A stretch of 29,361 bases of DNA from Paulinella micropora (lineage: Eukaryota; Cercozoa; Imbricatea; Euglyphida): assembly GCA_009731375.1 (NCBI GenBank), contig BJOX01000158.1:68794-98154 (forward strand). Reading direction: 5' to 3'. Of the stretch, positions 1 to 11,656 are shown in pieces. The notes beneath the pieces were generated by a model. It searched no databases. It was given only the letters and a program-made list of their open reading frames with translations, and was not told the DNA's origin. The translations under genes and the position numbers were made by a program. How positions within the stretch are numbered: position 1 is the stretch's first letter; each line of letters starts with the position of its first letter.

Positions 1-578
<578 letters not shown>

Positions 579-668
579 NNNNNNNNNNNNNNNNNNNNNN
601 NNNNNNNNNNNNNNNNNNNNNNNNNNNNNNNNNNNNNNNNNNNNNNNNNNNNNNNNNNNNNNNNNNNN
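579..668. other. Assembly gap (N)
   Basis: Ninety Ns lie between SINE copies 1 and 2. The flanks predict that the gap holds the end of copy 1 and its (ATT)n tail. Confidence 0.95.
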
Positions 669-937
669 TGGACACCGTGATAGCACAGTGGTCAAGTTCT
701 ACCATCTGGGCCCTGTCGCCAGTTCGATTCCCGTCGGTGCCACCAGTATTTTCATTGAACATACCGGTCTATTTCTGGACCAGTATTTTCATTGAAGATA
801 CCGGACCGTCTGGAAGTGTTGGAACTGCCCTTGCGGGGGTGTCATTAGAGCTTATCATCAATTCTTCGTACTCCCCTCACGGGTGAGACGATGGAGGCGC
901 ATGTGCAGAAATGCATCAGCCATTGACAGAGAAGCAC

Positions 938-968
<31 letters not shown>
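669..968 (+). mobile_element. tRNA-derived SINE-like unit, copy 2 (most complete)
   Basis: The tRNA-like head is at 671-745. The first bases GACACCG pair with CGGTGCC at its 3' end at six of seven positions, and a CACCA-like end follows. The T and anticodon arms do not pair well, so this is a tRNA relic and not a functional tRNA. The body continues to the CCATTGACAGAGAAGCAC terminus at about 937 and then an (ATT)n tail of about 30 bp. Head, unrelated body and simple-repeat tail are the classic SINE layout. Confidence 0.72.
681..730 (+). promoter_or_regulatory. Pol III internal promoter boxes of SINE copy 2
   Basis: TAGCACAGTGG at 681-691 fits the tRNA A-box consensus and GTTCGATTC at 722-730 fits the B box, about 31 bp apart as in tRNA genes. 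This is the best preserved pair of boxes in the chain. Transcription is inferred, not shown. Confidence 0.6.
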
Positions 969-2140
<1,172 letters not shown>

Positions 2141-2931
2141 ATTTTCATTATATTTTATTATTATTATTTTTCATTCTTTTCCCCTTCTGTTTTCTTTTTC
2201 TTTTTCGTTTTTTGTATTTGCTGCTGCCTGTGAGGTTCGGGCTTGTTCTGGCATGGCTCTACTGTATGTTTATGGTTGTGGCTTGTGGAGTTTCTTCTAG
2301 TCTATGAGGGGGTGGGGTGCGGAGTGGTTTGGCTCGACTAGCTTGAGGCTGCATGTCTATGAGGTTGTCAGGCTTGGGCTGGTCATATGGATACTGCAGC
2401 ACTCTGCATAATCGCGTCGCGAGTACGCCACGTCGAGCCTTACTACGCTCTGCACACCACCCTCCTGGCTACGATAGCATCCGGGTGCGAGTGAATTGCG
2501 TTAGGTGCTGCAGTTTCCTTAATGGCTGTTTCACTGACTGTCAATTGATCTCACTTGCGCCCATGTTAGTTATGTCTTACCTTTTCTGGCGCATTCCGCT
2601 CTTGCATTCTAGTTCAGTATTGTCTCCCTTGCCACTGTCTGGCCTTGTGTTTGTTTGTTTTGCTTTTCTGTGTTTGTTGCTGCCTCTTTTCTTGCATTTT
2701 TTGTTTTGTTTTTGTTTCTTTTGTTTCGCTTGTTTGTTTGCTTCTTGTGTTTGTCTTGTTTTTTGCTCCTTTTCTCTTTTGTTTTTTGCTTTTTTCTTTC
2801 TTTACTGTTTTTGTTTCTCTGTTTTCTTTTCTTTTCCTGGTTTTTCTTTATCTTTTTCTTCCTTTCTTTCTATATTTTTTCCTCTTTCTTTTCCCTTCCA
2901 TACTATTCTTTCCAGGAGCTTTCTGTTGAAC
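2141..2931. other. Pyrimidine-rich noncoding stretch
   Basis: T and T/C-rich DNA, especially 2150-2215 and 2640-2900. A 214-codon open frame crosses it, but its second half is only Phe/Leu/Cys/Ser from T-rich codons, so it is not accepted as a gene. No RNA gene or exon was recognised. A phrase resembling TTTGCTGCTGCCTGTG occurs near 2216 and, diverged, near 2675. Confidence 0.5.
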
Positions 2932-3345
2932 TCTAGTTCCAGATTTCCTTATGAGCTTGTACTGTTGTTCCTTGGAACCAGAATTCTTTTGAATTAGGAT
3001 CTTCTTTTTTCTATCGTTTCTCTCATTAAACCTTGCTTAATGTAATAAAAAAAACTCATTAAACCTTGCTTACTGTAAAAAAAAATTAAAAAAAATTCTA
3101 CTCTGACTCATTTTATTATTGAGTTTACTACAAGTTCAACACACTAATGATTAAAATTCTAAGGTGGACCTTAGTTCCAGATTTCCTTATGATCTTGTAC
3201 TGTTGTTCCTTGGAACCAGAATTCTTTTGAATTAGGCTCTTCTTTTTTTCTATTGTCTCTTTCTCATTAAACCTTGCTTACTGTAATAATAAAAAAAGAA
3301 AAGAAAAAAAACACTTAGGATTAAAATTCTAAGTTGGAAAAAAAA
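2932..3345 (+). repeat. Local direct duplication, about 240 bp spacing
   Basis: The segment starting CTAGTTCCAGATTTCCTTATG at about 2932 recurs at about 3172 as TTAGTTCCAGATTTCCTTATG. Both copies continue through TTGTACTGTTGTTCCTTGG and end in a CATTAAACCTTGCTTACTGTAA block followed by A-rich DNA. A second shared phrase, GATTAAAATTCTAAG, occurs at about 3149 and 3318. Similarity is high but with indels. No coding potential is seen. It could be a tandem duplication or two copies of an A-tailed retroposon. Confidence 0.7.
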
Positions 3346-3862
3346 AAAAGAGGCGTCAACACAGAATTCGAAACAAAGTACTGTTTATTAAGACTTGATT
3401 GTTGATAGGTTTGAAAAGTAAATTGCTAGAATAGCTGTAAAGATGCGGAAGATGCTGGGTCTGGCTCGACAAAAAGATTTCACTGTGATGTGAGCCTCAG
3501 CAATTGTGAAACACATTTTTATCATCTCTAGTCTGCCGGCCCAAACCACTGTGTCCGCATCACTGCGACGCCTTTTTTTTTTGGAGAACTAGCCGCAAAA
3601 CCAGTTGAAAAACAGGGAGGCGTTAACGATCACGACATCTTTCCCACGTGCCAAAGCTTTAAGCCGCAAAAAGCGTTTGAAAAAGGTTAAACAGAAAAAA
3701 TGTGTTGAGAGGCCTTTGGTACCCTGTACATGGGAAAGCACAGACGACGTGACAGGCATATATGAGGAAGGGCCACGAACCGGTTCACCTCCAACTTCAA
3801 AAGCTAGGTTGTTTGAACTTTCTGTGTCAAAGTTCTAGTCGAGACCTTGACGACCGTGCAAC
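3346..3862 (+). other. Probable 5' flank or 5' UTR of the gene at 3863
   Basis: No ATG-initiated frame of note. A basic open frame (3605-3838, rich in Lys/Arg) has no ATG and may be untranslated. An A-run plus GAGGCGTC at 3345-3358 is inverted as GACGCC plus a T-run at 3567-3582, giving possible 15-bp arms around 208 bp. CATATATGAG near 3758 is only weakly TATA-like. The promoter position is unknown. Confidence 0.35.
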
Positions 3863-5149
3863 ATGGGTTGTGAGCTCAGCAAGGCAGAAATTGAGGCGTT
3901 GGAAGAAAGGTGTAGAGCCTTCAGCTATGAGAGTGATACGGACACAGAAGAAGAGCCGTCCCAAAACGAAGGCAAGTTCGCTCGCTCTCGAAAGACATCA
4001 AATTCCTAGAGAATAGACTCGTTTCAAATATTTCCAAACAAAGTAAACTGGACAGAACGCGGAGTGTGAACATTTCAGAAGAATTGCGGCTGTTGATGTG
4101 TGATGGACTGAATTGACACATTTCAGTAGGCATGAAGTACTGCATGATCATGGACTGGTTTGACACATGTTAGGGAGCGATGGAACTGGGGATGATTTTC
4201 CTCTGGGTTTCCAAATACGCCATGATTTGGAGGTCACAAAAATGAGATCAACATTCCCTTAGCTTCAAAAACCGCTTGTTGTGTTGTAGCTTTTGTTTCG
4301 GTTTGTGCGTGCGTGCGTCCGTGCGTGCGTGAGTACTTGCGTGCGTGCGTGCGTGAGTACTTGCGTGCGTGCGTGAGTACTTGCGTGCGTGCGTGAGTGA
4401 GTGAGTGAGGGAGTGAATGAGAATGCATGTGTGTCTGTGTGTTTGTGTGTATGTCTGAGTGTGTGTTTGTGTGCAGGTGAGTGTGTGTTTGTGTGCAGGT
4501 GAGTGTGTGTGTGTGTGTTTGTGTGTGTGTGTGCTTGTTGGTTTGACTGTGCCTTTGTGCGTCAACCAGGTGCGACGTTCGACACATTTCTCTTTATGTT
4601 GTAGGGCTTCACAGTGACACCACCTCTTGGACCTAGTGATGATGAAACTGCAGTTGCGGTAACTCCTAAGTGCGATCGCCCCTTTCTTACGAAATTGCAT
4701 GTACTCTAATCAGGTGCTAAACCGTGCCTTGGAGCAACGCAAGTTGGATCAGATAATGAATTCCGTTAGAAGCGATGTGCTGGCCTTCGCAGCCGTCCGA
4801 GAACAGGTTTTTTGACTGTTCGTTCCTGTTCACAAACTGATAGCGTATGCGCTGCCTGCCTTCAGATTTCGAGGGCACAGTCGGATGATCTAGAACAGGC
4901 CATTCAGGACGCTGAAAACTCATCCCCTGCTACTACACCATCTCCCACAGAAACCGAAGGAGTCGAACCAAAACCGCTTTCGAAGCGGAAGAAATCGGTC
5001 TGTTAATGGATCTTGATGGTTGAAATGAAAGCATGTGCTGGCTATCTCGTGTAGGTTAGCTTTTCAAAAACTGTCTCAATCTTTGGTTGGCGGAACAAAG
5101 GAGGGTCTGTTCTCTCTCCCCTCCCTCCCTCCCTCCCTCCCTCCTATCT

Positions 5150-5182
<33 letters not shown>

Positions 5183-5694
5183 TCTGCGTCCGATCATATT
5201 GACTTCGCCTGCAGGAACTCGAGGAAGTCCATGCTCAAGCAGTTTCACAGGTGTCACAGCTCGGAGGAGATTTTCGCAACACATGGTAAGGGCAAAATTT
5301 TTGCAGAGGGAAATTTTCAGAAGATGGACTGAAGCAGACTCGCTTTTGTTGTTGTTGTTGTTGCTTTGTTTCATCTGCCCCCCCCCCCCCCCCCCCCCCC
5401 CCTTTTTTTTTTTTTTTTTTNNNNNNNNNNGCAGGTAATTGGTGCAAGTTTTGGGCACTTAAAGCACAGAAAAAAGAACAGGAGGCCACGTCGCCAACAC
5501 AGTCGCCGACACCGTCTCCAGCGAAGACCGAACCGCAGGAACCTTCACCACAGACACAAGGACAGAACGAGGCGTCCTTGCCGAAAACCGAGCCGCTGGA
5601 GCCTCTAGCTCAGACAAAAGAACAGGACGAGGCGTCCTTGTCGAGAATAGAACAGCCCGGTCTCGCCAGTGATGGCACACAGAATCGCCAGTGA
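3863..5694 (+). CDS. Multi-exon gene: predicted N-acylated, helix-rich acidic protein (unknown family)
   Basis: Exons supported by open frame plus AG/GT borders: exon 1 from ATG 3863 (good context, AAC before ATGG); 4605-4658 (18 codons); 4714-4806 (31 codons); 4866-4997 (44 codons); 5215-5250 (12 codons, alternative donor after 5285); 5449-5694 with stop TGA. All internal borders given are phase 0, which chance would not produce. The protein starts MGCELSK: Gly2 with Ser6-Lys7 suits N-myristoylation and Cys3 palmitoylation, as in Lyn or G-alpha N-termini. The start resembles the G-alpha N-terminal helix, but no GTPase motif follows. Middle exons predict Glu/Gln-rich helices (for example LEQRKLDQIMNSVRSDVLAF); the C-terminus is Pro/Thr/Glu-rich with a repeated NEASLPKTEP-like unit. 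Exon 1 is problematic: its frame stops at 4007, while an adjacent frame stays open from about 3937 to 4116. Expected place: inner face of a membrane (inference). Confidence 0.6.
4298..4545 (+). repeat. GTGC/GT microsatellite in an intron
   Basis: Runs of (GTGC)n carry a recurring TGAGTACTTGCGTGCG unit (three times between 4330 and 4395), then (GTGA)n and (GT)n-rich DNA. It lies between exon 1 and the exon at 4605 of the plus-strand gene and inflates that intron. The long Thr/His frames on the other strand are translations of the repeat. Confidence 0.9.
5100..5184 (+). repeat. CCCT/CT/CA microsatellite in an intron
   Basis: (CCCT)n, (CT)n and (AC)n follow each other just before the acceptor at 5214. 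The pyrimidine-rich part may act as the polypyrimidine tract for the exon at 5215. Confidence 0.85.
5381..5430 (+). repeat. Poly-C, poly-T and 10-N gap upstream of last exon
   Basis: About 22 C, then about 18 T, then exactly ten Ns, then GCAG. A homopolymer run next to a fixed-size gap suggests sequencing failure. The missing bases lie directly before an acceptor and prevent certain placement of the last exon of the plus-strand gene. Confidence 0.9.
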
Positions 5695-6896
5695 CGGAAA
5701 GCTGTTTTTCTTTTGTTTCATAGCCTATTTATCAAAACATGTACACTATTTTTTTTTTTTTTTTTTTCACAGCATACTCCTTCTGACTCTGGCTTTCCTT
5801 TTATATTATTGGTACAGGTACGAGGAAATGTTTGAGTTCGGAGTTATACTTTGTATTACTTATTTTATTTCCAGGTTGACAGATAGAGTAGGAAGTAGAG
5901 GGGATAGGGTGGACTTGCATGCTTTACAGTAGTTAAGAGCCATTAGGAAAAGGATAAGTAAATTATTATAAAAAAAATTTTAAAAAAAAATTAAATTGCA
6001 CGAGAGCGTCAAGGAAGAAATACAACATGTACAGTTACAGGGGTCCTTGTCATGTGACTTTAGTTTTAATTATTGAAGTAGGATCTGTATTACCCACTAA
6101 TGCTTGTTTTCGCGTCCAATAGAAAATTATTTTTATAGTTTTTGAAGTCTTTTTTTAATAAGCATTATTAGTATCATTCACATTTACTGAGTTTCGTTTA
6201 TACTTACGATTTATTAATACCAGTGGCAAGTATTCTCTTATTAACCTTGCCAGTAGTCTTTAGACAAATATTAATTCAAGTTATTGTAGTAATTACTAAC
6301 ATTATTTGCATTTAGTTTCTTTGATATTAAATAAGTGCATGATACTTCCGTCACTTTAAATTTATCCGTACCAATGGCACTGGCCAAGTATTCTCTTAAA
6401 GAAGTTATAGTACAGTTAGTGTATGTGCAAAATCAAATGTAATATTATAATCATGAGTCGGCGATATTCAAGTAATCACACTGAAGTTGGATCAACATTT
6501 ATATAAACTCAGTGAAAAATTTTGATTTTATAAAAAAATTATATCTTATAAAAATTGTTTATGTTTTCAAAAAGTTCTACATTAACTTTTCAAAAAAGTT
6601 TAAAGCAATTATCTTTTTTTGTACATATAACTTTTTTAATAGGATTTTCAACTTTTTTCATACTCAGTATAACTTTTTTATATTTTAATATTAATAATGA
6701 AGGCCGAACGTGTGCTTCTCATATCCTACCAGTGTATATAACTCTATATCGGTCTTAGTATATATATTAATATGTACCCGTACAACTCAGGAAAATAACT
6801 TCATTTTAATAAATAAACAAAGCAGTTCACTTTCAGAATATTAATACCAGATTTATTATTAATAGTATAATAAACAAACCGTCTTCACTTTCAGAA
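5695..6896. other. AT-rich intergenic region
   Basis: This follows the stop of the plus-strand gene and contains T-runs, A-runs near 5970-5990 and AATAAA-like strings at its right end (about 6810). It probably includes a 3' UTR. No exon, RNA gene or mobile element was recognised. A small repeat, CACTTTCAGAAT, occurs at about 6828 and 6887. Confidence 0.5.
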
Positions 6897-7145
6897 TTAT
6901 TTACACTCCACCCCCCCCCCTCTCCCTCTTTGACTTACCATGGGGGGGGGGGGAAAGAAAAAGAGAAAGAAACTTGATGGACAGAAAAGAAACGAAAAAG
7001 ACAGGCAGAGAGAAAGAAAAGAAAGTAAACTTGACAGAAAAGAGAGAAAGGAAGCCTGATTCACGTGACCAAGTGTAAGGGTAAGAGAGAAAAAAAAGGC
7101 GGAAATCACACACACACACACAAAAGTAAAGAACTTGAAGCCGAA

Positions 7146-7200
<55 letters not shown>

Positions 7201-7577
7201 ACTGACAAAGAAAAGAAAGGAAGGATTATCAAGTGTAAGGGCAATAGAAAAAGGAAAGAACTCAAGAGAGAGAGACTCGGAGAGAAAAGAAAACGAAAAA
7301 GAAAAGATAGGCAGAGGCAGCCTGAGAAAAAGAAAAGAAAGTAAAAAAAAGAAGAAAGAAAAGAGAGAAAGGAAGGATTACCAAGTGTAAGGGCAAGAGA
7401 AAGAGAAAAGACCAGAAAGACAGAAAAGAAAAAAGGCGAAAAGAGAAAAAAGAAAGGAAAGAAAAGGAGAGAAAAGAACAAAGAGAAGGATTACCAAGTG
7501 TAAGGGCAAGAGAAACAGAAAAAGAAAAGAAAGAGAAAAGAAAAAAAGGCGGAAAGAAAAGAGAAAAAAGAAAGGAA

Positions 7578-7613
<36 letters not shown>

Positions 7614-7769
7614 GAAAGAAAGAAAGAAAGAAACGAAAGAGAAGAGAAGAAATAGAACAAAAGAAAGAAAATAAAAAAGAGAAGAGAAGAAATAGAACAA
7701 AAGAAAGAAAATAAAAAAGAAAAGAGAGGAAGAAAGAAAGGAAGGAAGGATTACAAAGTATGAGGGCAA

Positions 7770-7801
<32 letters not shown>

Positions 7802-8175
7802 AAAGAAAAGAAAAGAAAAGAAAAGAAAAGAAAAGAAAAAAGAAATAGAACAAAAAAGAGAGAAAACGAATGGAATGAAAAGAGTTCTGAAATTCAAAGA
7901 AGCAAGCAAGAAGACGAGACAGAGAGAGACTTTGTGTGTGTGTGGGAGAGAGAAAGAAAGATAGAGAGAGAGAGAGAGTATACGAGAAGGATAGAAAAGA
8001 AAAAAGAGAAAAAAGAAAGGAAAGAAAAGAAAGGAGAGAAGAACAAAGAAAAGAAAAGAAGAAAGAAAGAAAAGAGAGAAGGATTACCAAGTGTACTAGT
8101 AACGGCAAGAGAAAGAGAAAAAGAAAAGAAAGAGAAAAGAAAAAAAGGCGGAAAGAAAAGAGAAAAAAGGAAAGA

Positions 8176-8226
<51 letters not shown>

Positions 8227-8420
8227 GAAAGAAAGAAAGAAAGAAACGAAAGAGAAGAAAGAGAAGAAATAGAACAAAAGAAAGAAAATAAAAAAGCAAA
8301 AAGAAAGAAAATAAAAAAGAAAGAAAAGAGAGAAAAGAGAGGAAGAAAGAGAGAAAAGAGAGAAAAGAAAGAACGAAAGGACGGATTATAAAGTATGAGG
8401 GCAAAAGAAAGAAAGGAAGA
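6897..8420 (+). repeat. Purine-rich satellite with recurring non-purine islands
   Basis: The plus strand is almost only A and G, in (GA)n, (GAAA)n and mixed runs. An island of the form AAGGATTACCAAGTGTAAGGG recurs at about 7067, 7221, 7373, 7487, 7746, 8080 and 8381 with small changes. A second phrase, AAAAGGCGGAAAGAAAAGAG, recurs near 7540 and 8145. Recurrence of the islands shows that larger units of about 115-330 bp were duplicated and then changed length by simple-repeat slippage. Long Ser/Leu/Phe or Glu/Arg/Lys frames here are artefacts. Confidence 0.85.
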
Positions 8421-9384
8421 GCAGAACTGCGAAAGAAGAGAAGACCTGTTGTCATGGGAAGACACACCCGAGCCTGAAGTGAGCGGATAGCATCGGGGAT
8501 GCGAATATGGATAAGGGAACGGAATTCGGGTCGGGGATGAAAGTTGGGCACACATTGACCATACGTGTGGAATATCAAGTACTGATCCTACTCAACTATA
8601 AAGCTTTACGGACACAGCCTGACGGTACAAGAGGAGAACTCGACGAGAAGACCCATGATCGTCGTTTTACGATTTGGAATTTGGAATTCGGTCAATGCGG
8701 ATCTCGGGTCCAAGACACCATTCATATTTGACGGATTAGACAGGGTCTGGTTGGTGGTCGATCGGACTATGGGACTGTGACTTCGGGAACTTGAATCGCG
8801 CGCGTAGGGTTGAGGACGTGAACTTTCCGAGGGTTAGTTCACGATCTTTGGGCAACATTAAGTCTAGGAACTTAGCCCACATGAAGCACAAGCCTTTAAT
8901 CTGTTGGATGGCTCTAAGACTTGGTAAGACTCCATTTGATCGAGGGTCGAGCATGGATAGCTCTTGGGATGGTGGACAATCGGCTGGGATTCCCCCATAA
9001 GCCGGTACTGACGAGATTATCATCTACGTAGATGTAGTCTCCCGCGCCGTTGGTATTACTCCAGGAATTGAGATCGAGCGATCTCAAATGAGGGGGAAGG
9101 GGTGCCGCTATGTCACGTAGTAACATCCACGGTATAATACATCGTTATTACGCTATTGGTTTTTACGGGAATTCACTCGTGGAAGTGATTCCTCGTTATT
9201 AAACGTATTTTAAGATGAATTCTTATTACATTTCCGGTTTTGAACAATATTTCCGGTTTTAATGTTGTATTAGGATAAGGGGTATGGGAGGGAAGCTAGG
9301 AAGCTTATCCCATACTACCGGGCCTTACGGAGGCTATCCGGCAAATCCTATATTTTACACTTAACCGTTTACCGGAGTGGTGAA
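8421..9384. other. Unrecognised region of higher G+C
   Basis: Non-repetitive DNA between the satellite and the left LTR. Short open frames exist on the minus strand (8914-9126 with ATG, including GAGDYIYVDDN; 8736-9023), but I recognise no family and see no convincing splice chain. It could hold remnants of another mobile element. Confidence 0.35.
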
Positions 9385-9814
9385 GGTTTGCAGACTTGGT
9401 TTGCAAAGTACGATCTTGGTTGAACGTAGATTGTGAGTAGCTGTCAGACGACACGTGAAGTTAAATATACAATGTACTTGAAGGTGGCTTCAAGTTCAAG
9501 TCATTGGTGTTCAGAGATTTTCATTTGGGAAATCTCTCTAAGTCATTGATATGAAAACCTAGATTGTGCGGCAAAAATGATTTTTCGGTTCTCTTGACTG
9601 TGTTCCCAAAATTCACCGTAAATTGTGGTTTTCGGGAAATCGTGGAAAAATGCCATGGAGAAGGGGAAAATGGCAATTGTGTAAAAACTTTGATCAAATC
9701 GTTTGAAGTCATTCCTGGACGAAATCGAAAGCTAAAAATCTAACGGATCGGTCAAAAACAGTAAAATGTCAACGGTAGTGGTTTTGGCCGGTCGTTAAAG
9801 TGCTCAGTCTGATA
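9385..9814 (-). repeat. Left LTR (3' LTR of the element)
   Basis: It matches 24845-25331 from GGTTTGCAGACTTGGTTTGC to GTGCTCAGTCTGATA in the same orientation. The copies differ by scattered substitutions and several indels; the right copy has an extra segment of about 35 bp near 25216-25252 and another near 24965. TGCAGAC...GTGCTCA inside the repeat would give canonical TG...CA ends. Confidence 0.85.
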
Positions 9815-9815
9815 G

Positions 9816-9827
9816 CTCCCCCCCCCC
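9816..9827 (-). promoter_or_regulatory. Polypurine tract for plus-strand DNA priming
   Basis: On the minus strand ten G followed by AG lie directly upstream of the 3' LTR, exactly where a reverse-transcribing LTR element needs its polypurine tract. The position supports both the element orientation and the LTR border. Confidence 0.7.
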
Positions 9828-10445
9828 AGACCTAACGGTTGAGTAGAGTTGCGTACAGGGTGAGTGACTAACGATTGGTCAGTGACTTGTCTCAGAAAAA
9901 AAAGTAGGAGAAAAGAGAAAGATGATTCTCTTTAAACCCAGGAGGAGGATGAAAAAGAAGTGCGTCGATGTGTAGCGCAGTGTAGACGGAGATCAGCCGG
10001 GGCCGGATATCGGGATGCGGAAGCGGGACTGAGACAATTGAGGCGCAGTAGCGATGCGTTGATATCGGGGAGCTGACGTCGAGCCGTAGGAAGCTAGGTG
10101 GCCATGTATCGCACAGCCGAGATGAACCAAATTTAATGCACCAATTATGCCATGCCAATATAATCACTGAGGTGTTCAGATTCGATAAGGATGATTGTTG
10201 ACTGCAGGCATAAAAGGCGACCAAGGACTTACAGGGATACTCTGGTCGTGGCGTAGCTTGTCTAGGGACGATGGCGGGCCAAGTGGGAAAAGCGCTGGGC
10301 TGTGGCGGGTGAAGCCGGTACGATGGGTAAAACCCACTTGAGAGTGTTGAGGTGGCTATTCCTTCGATGTAGCTTGCTTACCTTTCTGGAAGAATCAATA
10401 TGAAGTGGGAAGGATTCGCCGGTGATGAGAGGGCCTTTGAGACGC
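9828..10445 (-). other. 3' noncoding part of the retroelement
   Basis: Between the integrase stop and the polypurine tract. Short open frames occur (9892-10224; 10262-10531) but have no recognisable domains and no membrane-protein character, so there is no evidence for an envelope gene here. Confidence 0.45.
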
Positions 10446-11141
10446 TTAAGAACGCTGGCGGGAAGTCGGCCTTTTGTCTTTGTTGGTCTTGTGAGAGCGC
10501 CACTCGATGTGTCGATGAACGACTTGATCATTTGTTGTGTCGAAGAGAAGGGGCTTCCAGCGGGCCAAGGGATTACCCCAGCGTTGGATAGTGCTTTGGT
10601 CCTTTTTATTTTCGTAAATGGGACGGAAGATAGGGTTCTTGTCTGAGGTCGTACCGAGCTTGTGAACTACGAGGTCGTTTTCCTCGTTCTCTGGGTCCTC
10701 GTCTAAAACGATGCCAAGTTTAACCTGATCGCGGTCGATGAATGCTACGACTTCGCCGATGGTGTAGTTGACTGAGTCGTCGTCGTGATCGTCTACTGCG
10801 ACCGTGTTGAGCGGGGCGAGGCCGTCAGTGGGTGCAGTATATGGAGCGAGATGTGAGCGGTCGATGCGTTTCAATACCTTGTTGGTCTTGAGATGGCGCA
10901 GCTTGAAGCAGTGTGAGCTGACCTGCTCAATGATGGTGTAGGGGCCGTCGAACTGAAGAACGGAAGAGGCTGGAATGCCTTGTTTGGAAGGCTTGGGGCG
11001 GTAGACGGAGACTGTGTCGTTTACTTTCCATTCCTTGACAGCCTTGCGGCGGCCTTTGTTCTTTTGAGCGACGGACCGGGCGCGGGTAACGGTGGTGTAC
11101 GCGCTGACATAAGTTGTGACAGCGGTGCCGGCGCTGTTCAA
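10446..11141 (-). CDS. Integrase C-terminal domain with GPY/F motif and extra tail
   Basis: The frame is open upstream of the listed start (to about 11200), so this is the end of the pol polyprotein, not a separate gene. Residues 38-101 match the integrase C-terminal domain: VLQFDGPYTIIEQ (GPY at 66-68), then LRHLKTNKVLKRIDRSHLAPY. This domain binds DNA non-specifically and helps multimerise integrase. A further 130 residues follow: an acidic linker, then a beta-rich stretch (IGEVVAFI..VKLGIVLDED..NDLVVHKLG) and a basic end. In many Ty3/gypsy elements a chromodomain sits here; this sequence does not read as one, but it could be another small reader-like barrel (inference). Confidence 0.75.
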   Translation of the reverse strand: MNSAGTAVTTYVSAYTTVTRARSVAQKNKGRRKAVKEWKVNDTVSVYRPKPSKQGIPASSVLQFDGPYTIIEQVSSHCFKLRHLKTNKVLKRIDRSHLAPYTAPTDGLAPLNTVAVDDHDDDSVNYTIGEVVAFIDRDQVKLGIVLDEDPENEENDLVVHKLGTTSDKNPIFRPIYENKKDQSTIQRWGNPLARWKPLLFDTTNDQVVHRHIEWRSHKTNKDKRPTSRQRS

Positions 11142-11656
11142 CAGTGCGATCTGATCGGCCGACTGTATTGACAGTGCCGGTGATGCCTCGAGGGCGGCGC
11201 TGGAGCGGTAGCGCGGGCATTAACAATCTCCGGCGAGTCGAAGAAGTCCAGCATGCAGCGGGGCTTGCGGGCGAGCATTCCTTCAAAGGCAGTAGTGCCA
11301 GTTGCTGTAGATACGTATGTGTTCTGAGCGAAGGAGAGAGAAGGGATGATGCTGGGCCAGTTGGTCTTTTCTGCATTAGGGAGAGACTGCCAGTGGATAG
11401 CTGTGCGGATAGCTTTGTGGCGACATTCAACGTAGCCGAGTTGATGATGCGAGTAGGGCGCGGTGGTGAGCCATTCGAGGCCGGCTACGCTGCAAAATCG
11501 TTTGGCCAACGTTCCAACGAAACAACTATGATAATCGGAGAAAGGGGACGAATGTCGGCACTTTGGCGTGGTTCTGCATGAGGTGGGCATAATTGATGAG
11601 GGGACGGCGTAGCTCTTCTGGGACATAAACCTTGACTGAAGATTGATCGGAGTCAA
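11138..11656 (-). pseudogene. Integrase catalytic core, internally deleted
   Basis: The second half of the DDE core is recognisable: FSDYHSCFVGTLAKRF (second catalytic Asp), then APYSHHQLGYVE (catalytic Glu) and FAQNTYVSTATGTTAFEGML, the usual N..h.stg..P region. The first catalytic Asp is absent. A neighbouring frame (about 11540-11720) carries the start of the HHCC zinc-binding domain, VYVPEELRRPLINYAH and a second His, then runs into a stop within a few codons of the core. The two Cys of HHCC and some 130 codons are missing. A frameshift near 11200 separates this frame from the C-terminal domain. Confidence 0.75.

Noticed and set aside
2353-2997. 214-codon plus-strand frame resembling a hydrophobic membrane protein
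   Set aside because: The hydrophobic part comes from T-rich low-complexity DNA; parallel frames of the same character exist in the other two plus-strand frames.
4234-4700. Thr/His-rich minus-strand frames
   Set aside because: Products of the GT/GTGC microsatellite within an intron of the plus-strand gene.
6897-8578. Long Ser/Leu/Phe and Arg/Glu/Lys open frames
   Set aside because: They are translations of GA-rich satellite on both strands, with no conserved start or domain.
9892-10531. Envelope-like gene after integrase
   Set aside because: The frames are short, without signal peptide, membrane segment or cysteine pattern of an envelope protein.
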